DNA of 19,081 nt, from assembly GCA_021732895.1 (NCBI GenBank), contig JAKFWE010000487.1, positions 1 to 19,081 of the forward strand, read 5' to 3'. Below are positions 14,288 to 19,081 of the stretch, piece after piece. A model generated the notes under the pieces. It was not told the DNA's origin. It saw only the letters and a program-made list of their open reading frames with translations, and did not search any database. Source of the DNA: Allobosea sp. (lineage in GTDB: Bacteria > Pseudomonadota > Alphaproteobacteria > Rhizobiales > Beijerinckiaceae). Made by a program: the position numbers and the translations under genes. Every line of letters begins with the position of its first letter. The first letter of the stretch is position 1.

Positions 14288-14830
14288 TCACCTCGGCGCC
14301 AGCACCATCACCATCTGGCGGCCCTCGAGCTGCCAGTCGCTCTCGACCTTGGCCGTCTCGGCGAGGTCGGCCTTGACGCGCTCCAGAACCTTCACGCCGA
14401 GGTCCTGGTGCGCCATTTCGCGACCGCGGAAACGCAGCGTCACCTTGACCTTGTCGCCCTCCTCGAAGAAGCCGTGCATCGCCTTCATCTTGACGTCGTA
14501 ATCGTGCTTGTCGATGCCGGGCCGGAGCTTGATCTCCTTGATCTCGATGGTGCGCTGCTTCTTGCGCGCCTCGGCCGCCTTCTTCTGCTCGAGAAAGCGG
14601 AAGCGGCCGTAATCGAGAATCTTGCAGACCGGAGGCACGGAGTTGGGGGCGATCTCGACCAGGTCGAGACCGGCGTCCTCGGCGATCTTCAGGGCCTCGA
14701 AGAACGAGACGACGCCGCGGTTGGCGCCGGTGTCGTCGATGAGCTGTACGTCGCGAACGCCGCGAATGTCGCGGTTGGAGCGCGGGCCGTCTTTGGTCGG
14801 GGTCGGTGCGGCACGGAACGGACGACGAAT
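14288..14830 (-). CDS. infC: Translation initiation factor IF-3 (ATT start)
   Basis: IF-3 binds the 30S subunit, prevents premature subunit joining and proofreads start codons. The product has the N-domain (GPRSNRDIRGVRDVQLIDDTG, then NRGVVSFFEALKIAEDAGLDLVEIAP), the lysine-rich linker (DYGRFRFLEQKKAAEARKKQ) and the C-domain (KEIKLRPGIDKHDYDVKMK, VKVTLRFRGREMAHQDLG). The best start is an ATT at 14830 that immediately precedes RRPFRAAP. AGGAGAA (14844-14838) lies 7 bases upstream, giving 180 residues, the normal length. The first ATG in frame (14887) adds 19 residues without family likeness or a ribosome site. A rare start codon is known for infC and underlies self-control by IF-3. rpmI-rplT are not adjacent. 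Confidence 0.95.
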   Translation of the reverse strand: MRRPFRAAPTPTKDGPRSNRDIRGVRDVQLIDDTGANRGVVSFFEALKIAEDAGLDLVEIAPNSVPPVCKILDYGRFRFLEQKKAAEARKKQRTIEIKEIKLRPGIDKHDYDVKMKAMHGFFEEGDKVKVTLRFRGREMAHQDLGVKVLERVKADLAETAKVESDWQLEGRQMVMVLAPR

Positions 14831-14980
14831 GGCGGTATTCTCCTGTGAATGGCGCTTTGCGCGCCCATGAGCAGACACATTGCACAAAGAAGCGCGATGT
14901 CAATGAAAAGGCGAGCGGCGAATGGCGGGTGGTGAGGCGTGCCACGGCCGGATTTCGACACCCGCCACTGGCTTCCCGCC

Positions 14981-16204
14981 CTATCTCTCCAGCAGCGCGC
15001 AATAGACGTCCAGCGTGCCCGCGAGCATCGCCTCCAGCGAGAAATGGCGTTCGACATGCAGGCGAGCGCGCCGCGCCAGCGCCTCGCGGGCGGAGGGGCG
15101 CAGCACCAGCGCCTCGCCCAGCGCCAGCGCCAGCGCCGCGGCGTCGCCGGGCGCGACGCGCCAGCCGGTGCGCTCGGCCGGGCCGGTCTGGGGCGGCGCG
15201 AGCACGGTTTCAGGCACCGCGCCGAGATCGGAGACCACGACGGGAACGCCCATCGCCTGCGCCTCCACGGCGACCCGCCCGAAGGCCTCCGGCTCCGTCG
15301 AGGGCACGGCGACGACGGACGCCGCGAGCATCGCGGCCGGCATGTCGGCGCAATGGCCGACGCGCCTGACCCTGCCCTGCAGCCGCGACTCGGCGATAAG
15401 CTGGTCGAGCTCGCGAACATAGCCGTCCCGCCCCTGCGGATCGCCGGCGAGGACGAAGGCGGTGTCCGTATCGCCGCCGTCGCGCAGGAGCGCCGCGGCC
15501 GCGATCAGGACGCGCTGTCCCTTCCAGCCGGTGAGGCGGCCGGGCAGCAGGACGATGCGCTGGTGCGGCTCGACCCCCCAGGCGAGGCGCAGCGCCTGCA
15601 CCCGCTCGGGAGCGACGGCGCCGGGCGCGAAGGCCGAGAAGTTGGTGCCGCGATGGACCACGCGGATGCGCTCGCGGGCGAAGCCGTGCCGGGCCAGGAT
15701 CAGCTCGGCGGTGTAGGCGGAGTTGGCGATCACGACATCGCCGCGCGCCATCACCGAGTTGTAGTGCGTCTTGACGGACGAGCGGCCGGCATAGGCGCCG
15801 TGATAGGTCGTCACGAAAGGCAGCCTGAGCGAACGGCTGGCCGCCAGCGCCACCCAGGCCGGCGCGCGCGAGCGGGCGTGGACCAGATCGACGCCCTCGC
15901 GCCGGCACAGCAGGATCAGCCGGCGCACGTTCAGCGCCATCGCGAGCGGGTTCTTGGACGCGGCCGGAAACGGCAGCCAGACGCCGCCCTTGGCCTGGAG
16001 TTCGGCCACCAGCCGCCCGCCCTCGGTCGCCACCAGCGCGCGCGCGCCGGCCTGCGTCAGGGCCCCCGCGACATCGACCGTGGTGCGCTCGGCCCCGCCG
16101 GCGTCGAGATCGGGGATGATCTGCAGGATCGTGCGCCCGCTCAGCGGGTGCGTCTCGGTCGAGGGCAGAGACAGATGCGCGCCAGGTTGCAAGCTCGTCG
16201 TCAC
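14981..16204 (-). CDS. GT4-family glycosyltransferase
   Basis: A 407-residue GT-B enzyme with two Rossmann domains. The N-terminal IIPDLDAGGAERTTVDVAGAL (about 29-49) is the glycine-rich loop of the acceptor domain. The donor domain includes VLLPGRLTGWKGQRVLIAAA, VLAGDPQG and STEPEAFGRVAVEAQAMGVPVVVSD, the E-x7-E motif of retaining GT4 enzymes that use nucleotide sugars. It probably adds a sugar to a cell-surface lipid or polysaccharide; the exact substrate is unknown. No membrane segment is seen. It is divergent from the alpha/beta hydrolase (104-base gap) and lies upstream of infC on the same strand, 150 bases away. Confidence 0.9.
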   Translation of the reverse strand: MTTSLQPGAHLSLPSTETHPLSGRTILQIIPDLDAGGAERTTVDVAGALTQAGARALVATEGGRLVAELQAKGGVWLPFPAASKNPLAMALNVRRLILLCRREGVDLVHARSRAPAWVALAASRSLRLPFVTTYHGAYAGRSSVKTHYNSVMARGDVVIANSAYTAELILARHGFARERIRVVHRGTNFSAFAPGAVAPERVQALRLAWGVEPHQRIVLLPGRLTGWKGQRVLIAAAALLRDGGDTDTAFVLAGDPQGRDGYVRELDQLIAESRLQGRVRRVGHCADMPAAMLAASVVAVPSTEPEAFGRVAVEAQAMGVPVVVSDLGAVPETVLAPPQTGPAERTGWRVAPGDAAALALALGEALVLRPSAREALARRARLHVERHFSLEAMLAGTLDVYCALLER

Positions 16205-16308
16205 GGTTTCAGAAGGCGTTCCGGATGGGGCTGGATTATGACCACGTGCGCAGGCCCGCCGCAGCCTGTAATCGTCCGGCCGGGCGGATTGGACACAGGA
16301 GAATCGCC

Positions 16309-17085
16309 GTGGATCACGACATTCCGCAACGGCTTGCGGTCGGCGACGGCGCCGAGCGTCGGCTCGTCGCCATTCGAGAACAGCCCGGCGACGGCGCGCC
16401 GGTGGTCTGGCTCGGCGGTTTCCGCTCCGACATGGCGGCGACGAAGGCAGAGGCTCTGGCGCGCTGGGCGGGCGAGGCCGGACGGAGCTTCCTGCGCTTC
16501 GACTATGCCGGACATGGCGAATCCGGGGCCGACTTCGCGCGCTGGACGCTGTCGCACTGGCTCGAGGACGCGCTCTGCGTGATCGCGGCGCGCTGCCCGC
16601 GGCCGCCGGTCCTGGTCGGTTCCTCGATGGGCGGCTGGATCGCGCTGCTGGCGGCGCGCAGGCTCGCCGGCACGGCGATGGCCCCGGCCGGCATGGTGCT
16701 GATCGCGCCCGCCGTGGATTTCTCCGAGGAGCTGATGTGGGCGGCCATGCCGGTCGACGTACGGGAGACCATCATGCGTGACGGCGTCTGGCTCAGGCCG
16801 TCCGCCTATGCGCCGGAGCCGACGCCGATCACGCGCGCGCTCATCGAGGACGGGCGACGGCACCTGTTGTTCGGCGGGCCGATCCGGACCGGCTGCCCGG
16901 TTCACATCCTGCAAGGGATGCAGGACCCCGACGTGCCGTGGCGCCATGCTCTCCGGCTGGTCGAGCATCTCGACGCCGATCCGGTGGCGCTGACCCTGAT
17001 CAAGGACGGCGACCACCGCCTGTCCACGGCCCCCGACATCGCCCGGCTTCAGGCGGCTGTCGCCGCGATCGACCAACCGCGCTGA
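16309..17085 (+). CDS. Alpha/beta hydrolase (ABHD10-like serine hydrolase)
   Basis: A 258-residue single-domain hydrolase. The catalytic triad is visible as S106 in VGSSMGGW, an Asp in QDPDVPW (D206 or D208) and H236 in DGDHRLS. The oxyanion region is WLGGFRSDM (34-42) and FDYAGHGESG (64-73) is the typical strand-turn. The layout resembles prolyl-peptidase-like and ABHD10 thioesterase proteins of alphaproteobacteria. The start is the GTG at 16309 with AGGAGA (16297-16302) 6 bases upstream; the ATG at 16225 has no such site. No signal peptide is present, so it acts in the cytoplasm on an unknown ester or thioester. Confidence 0.9.
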   Translation: MDHDIPQRLAVGDGAERRLVAIREQPGDGAPVVWLGGFRSDMAATKAEALARWAGEAGRSFLRFDYAGHGESGADFARWTLSHWLEDALCVIAARCPRPPVLVGSSMGGWIALLAARRLAGTAMAPAGMVLIAPAVDFSEELMWAAMPVDVRETIMRDGVWLRPSAYAPEPTPITRALIEDGRRHLLFGGPIRTGCPVHILQGMQDPDVPWRHALRLVEHLDADPVALTLIKDGDHRLSTAPDIARLQAAVAAIDQPR

Positions 17086-17112
17086 ATACGGCGCGGTGGG
17101 CCGAAGGCGCGA

Positions 17113-17379
17113 TCAGTGAACGCTGACCATGCGCAACTCGTGCTCCCAGGCGTTGGCCGTGGCGGCCTCGCGCGAATCGGTGACGAGGATCGGCGCGCCA
17201 TCGGCCGAGAGCAGGGCGAAGAGCTGGAGCCCGGGCTTGATCTCCGGAGCCTGCGGAAAGATGCGCACCAGCTCCTCGGACGTCATCGGCTTGAGATAGG
17301 CGACTTCGCCTGCGCCCAGCGCCGCGAATTCGGCAGTGGTCAGCGGCGTCGTCAGGTTCCTGTCGGTCTCGGTAGCCAT
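17113..17379 (-). CDS. DUF1150 family protein
   Basis: An 88-residue small protein. The whole sequence follows the DUF1150 pattern: FAALGAGEVAYLKPMTSEEL, then LQLFALLSADGAPILVTDSREAATANAWEHEL and the terminal MVSVH. The ATG at 17379 has a strong ribosome site (AAGGAGG) 6 bases upstream; an ATG at 17424 is less likely. It lies 95 bases downstream of hsp20 on the same strand. This hsp20-DUF1150 pairing recurs in Hyphomicrobiales and implies a role linked to heat or protein stress, but no biochemical function is known to me. Confidence 0.9.
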   Translation of the reverse strand: MATETDRNLTTPLTTAEFAALGAGEVAYLKPMTSEELVRIFPQAPEIKPGLQLFALLSADGAPILVTDSREAATANAWEHELRMVSVH

Positions 17380-17474
17380 CGCGCCCTCCTTTGAGCAGTG
17401 CGAATGCGAATTGAATGTTACCACGCCGGAGATGAACGGATGCAGAATCCGCGCAGCATCCGGATCGGCCTTCG

Positions 17475-17903
17475 TCAGTCCCGGCTCACGATATCGATAC
17501 GCCTGACCAGCCTCTCCGGTTCCGGACGCACCAGATCGATCGCCAGCAATCCGTTCGCCAGATCGGCGCTCAGAACCTGCATGCCGTCGGCGAGCAGGAA
17601 GGCGCGCTGGAACTGCCGGGCGGCGATGCCGCGATGCAGATACTGACGCGACTTGTCGTCGATCTGCCGGCCGCGAACCGAAAGCTGGTTCTCCTCGAGC
17701 GTGATCTCGAGCTGGTCCCGGGCGAAGCCCGCGACCGCAAGCGTGATGCGAAGCCTATCGGGTTCGTTCTCGACGCGCGCGAGACGCTCGATGTTGTAGG
17801 GCGGGTAGCCCTCGCTCGCTCCCTTGGCGACGCGATCGAGAGCGCGCTCGATATCGTCGAATCCAAGCAGGAACGGGTGCGACAGGCTTGGCGTGCGCGT
17901 CAT
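17475..17903 (-). CDS. Small heat-shock protein, Hsp20/IbpA family
   Basis: A 142-residue ATP-independent holdase that binds unfolding proteins in the cytoplasm. The alpha-crystallin domain spans about residues 36-135: YPPYNIERLARVENEPDRLRITLAVAGF, then LEITLEENQLSVRGRQ, a Tyr-rich loop (YLHRGIAARQFQRAFLLADGM) and ANGLLAIDLVRPEPER. The N-terminal HPFLLGFDDIERALDRV is the usual class A rhizobial type. GAGGG (SD) lies about 8 bases before the ATG and can pair with an upstream segment, as in heat-sensing leaders (inference). DUF1150 follows on the same strand. Confidence 0.94.
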   Translation of the reverse strand: MTRTPSLSHPFLLGFDDIERALDRVAKGASEGYPPYNIERLARVENEPDRLRITLAVAGFARDQLEITLEENQLSVRGRQIDDKSRQYLHRGIAARQFQRAFLLADGMQVLSADLANGLLAIDLVRPEPERLVRRIDIVSRD

Positions 17904-18164
17904 GACGAAGCCCTCGAAAGGCGCCTCTGGAGGCTGGATGCGAAGCCCGCCTGACTGCGGCGCCGCGCCCGCGGAAGGCGAGCCCTTCCGTTCCCCCGAT
18001 ATATGGCGAGAGCCGCAGGACGGTTCAAGAGCGGGGCCGCGGCGGGGCCGGAACCAAATTCGACGATCGAAGTTGGACTACCCGGGCAATGCAGGCGGCG
18101 AACGGTTCGTCGCGGCTGGCGCCCGGGGGGCCCGCGTCCGGCCGCGATCAAGGGATATTTCGTC
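17904..18164. other. Divergent intergenic region, hsp20 leader side
   Basis: The 261 bases between hsp20 (minus) and the small membrane gene (plus) contain no convincing gene. On the hsp20 side, GCCTC/GAGGC (17923-17934) can form a short hairpin close to the SD. A RpoH promoter would be expected here, but I could not place -35 and -10 boxes with confidence. Confidence 0.4.
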
Positions 18165-18326
18165 ATGTCATTGCTGATTTCGCTGCTCGTCACCGTTCTG
18201 GTGATCGGCCTCGTGCTCTATCTCGTGCGCATGCTGCCGCTCGACGCGCAGATCAAGAATGTCGTCCAGATCATCGTGATCGTCATCGGCATCATTTCGC
18301 TGCTCCGCTACCTCGCGGTCTTCTGA
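18165..18326 (+). CDS. Small membrane protein, Thivi_2564-like
   Basis: A 53-residue protein with two hydrophobic segments: MSLLISLLVTVLVIGLVLYLV (1-21) and VVQIIVIVIGIISLLRYLAVF (33-53), joined by RMLPLDAQIKN. The pattern of a first helix, then LPLD-x-xIKN, then a Val/Ile-rich second helix, matches the small uncharacterised Thivi_2564-type membrane proteins. The ATG at 18165 is preceded by AAGGG (18150-18154) about 10 bases upstream. An upstream ATG at 18003 would add 54 Gly/Arg-rich residues without conservation, so it was rejected. Function unknown. Confidence 0.8.
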   Translation: MSLLISLLVTVLVIGLVLYLVRMLPLDAQIKNVVQIIVIVIGIISLLRYLAVF

Positions 18327-18400
18327 CGCAGCCCGCGCATGCGGCCTGCGGGGATCGATTGACGCGGGCCATGCGCTGATCCAGAATTTGTCAGGTCCAG

Positions 18401-18436
18401 AGGGCCCCGGACGCAGGCTGCGTCCCGGGGCCCTTT
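18401..18436 (+). terminator. Probable terminator after the small membrane gene
   Basis: AGGGCCCCGG-ACGCA and TGCGTCCCGGGGCCCT pair as a 15-base stem with one bulged base and a loop of about 4 bases, followed by TTTCCTGTT. The stem is strong but the T-run is short. It lies 75 bases after the membrane-protein stop and 25 bases before the cyclohydrolase start, so a leader role for the latter is also possible. Confidence 0.55.
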
Positions 18437-18460
18437 CCTGTTGCAGGGCGACAACCGGCG

Positions 18461-19081
18461 ATGACTTCGCAGAACCGCACGACGCATATCCGACTGACCT
18501 CGCATCCCGAGCCGGGCAGCGGCGCCGGGCGGTTTCCGATCGTCTGGGGCGCCGCCGACGCCGCGGCGCGCGGCCCGATCATCGCCTCGACGACGAGCCC
18601 CGGCGACCGCAACGTCATTGGCGCGCATGGCGGCTCCTATTCGATCTATCGCGCGCTTGCGATTTCGGCGCGAACGATGAATCCGGCGCAGCGGCCCGAC
18701 CTGCACAACACCCATCCGACGTCCGAGATCGCGCCGCAGCCGCAATGGAGCGCGCCGGGCAGGATCGTCTCGCTGGACCCGTTCGGCCATCGCGTCGGCC
18801 AGGATTTCGGCAGGCTCATCGCCGAGGGCGTCGATATCCGGCCGACCATCGCGGTGACCAGGGCGCGGCTCAACCTGCCCGAGATCCTCGCGGCCATGGC
18901 CGGCCACCGGCTGGCGGCCGATGGCGGCATCCTCCATGCGACCGGCGACATCAGCGTCACCAAGATCGCGATCGATCCGGTCTGGCATCTGCCGGGAATC
19001 GCCGAGCGTTTCGGCACGACCGAGACCGAGTTGCGCCGCACTCTGTTCGAGCAGACCGGGGGCATGTATCCCGAGCTGGTG
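18461..19081 (+). CDS. GTP cyclohydrolase II-like protein (GTP_CH_N domain), 5' part
   Basis: The first 207 codons of a gene that runs off the right edge. The protein begins MTSQNRTTHIRLTSHPEPGSG and contains FPIVWGAADAAARGPIIAS, GAHGGSYSIYRALA, RPDLHNTHPTSEI, WSAPGRIVSLDPFGHRVG, IRPTIAVTRARLNLPEI, ISVTKIAIDPVWHLPGIAERFG and LRRTLFEQTGGMYPELV. This matches the N-terminal domain (GTP_CH_N) of RibA-like proteins of about 420 residues that are linked to URC-type uracil catabolism (URC1 homologues, usually beside a URC4/DUF1688 gene) rather than to riboflavin synthesis. The catalytic cyclohydrolase half lies outside. The ATG at 18461 matches the family start; the ribosome site (AGGGCG) is weak. 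Confidence 0.88.
   Translation, partial: MTSQNRTTHIRLTSHPEPGSGAGRFPIVWGAADAAARGPIIASTTSPGDRNVIGAHGGSYSIYRALAISARTMNPAQRPDLHNTHPTSEIAPQPQWSAPGRIVSLDPFGHRVGQDFGRLIAEGVDIRPTIAVTRARLNLPEILAAMAGHRLAADGGILHATGDISVTKIAIDPVWHLPGIAERFGTTETELRRTLFEQTGGMYPELV

Noticed and set aside
14939..16582. A 547-codon open frame on the plus strand
   Set aside because: It is antisense to the GT4 glycosyltransferase and overlaps the start of the hydrolase in another frame. There are no domain motifs.
18003..18164. N-terminal extension of the small membrane protein
   Set aside because: The extra 54 residues are Gly/Arg-rich without conservation. The ATG at 18165 has its own ribosome site and gives the normal family length.
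1..19081. tRNA genes, rRNA and CRISPR arrays
   Set aside because: Reading both strands I saw no cloverleaf-like gene with a GTTCRA box in place, no rRNA-like stretch and no regularly spaced repeats.

Overview
The window is GC-rich DNA with dense genes and strong third-position GC bias. It most resembles an alphaproteobacterium of the Hyphomicrobiales (Bosea/Methylobacterium-like; this is inference). Supporting signs are the hsp20-DUF1150 pair, the GT21 ceramide-glucosyltransferase-like enzyme, the GTP_CH_N cyclohydrolase and the style of the intergenic palindromes.

Layout. The classical translation cluster infC, rpmI, rplT, pheS, pheT lies on the minus strand in the usual order but is broken into pieces. 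Reading down the minus strand from infC (14830), first come an interval with a class II aldolase, a DUF1176-like secreted protein, a Spy/CpxP-like protein with a divergent Crp/Fnr regulator, a BKACE enzyme, an AraC regulator with a divergent SDR oxidoreductase, and a transposase remnant. rpmI-rplT follow, with a clear intrinsic terminator. Next is a plus-strand block of five exported proteins (4511-7181). pheS follows, and pheS and pheT are separated by a GT21 glycosyltransferase and a HEPN/partner gene pair. pheT runs off the left edge.

The most unusual part is the five-gene block. Two kinds of small Cys-rich exported protein (A and B) occur as a tandem duplicated A-B, A-B cassette that runs into a SCO1/SenC-type copper chaperone with a His-rich N-terminus. 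All five proteins carry a C-x3-C motif, and A and B look like distant relatives of each other. This reads as a periplasmic metal-handling (probably copper) or redox module with no name that I recognise.

Upstream of infC (14831-19081) are a GT4 glycosyltransferase, a divergent alpha/beta hydrolase, the hsp20-DUF1150 stress pair, a 53-residue membrane protein and the 5' part of a GTP cyclohydrolase II-like gene of the kind linked to URC-type uracil catabolism. I see no tRNA, rRNA or CRISPR array. No stretch longer than 300 bases is left without a gene; the largest gaps (8049-8345, 17904-18164, 7182-7440) are described below.
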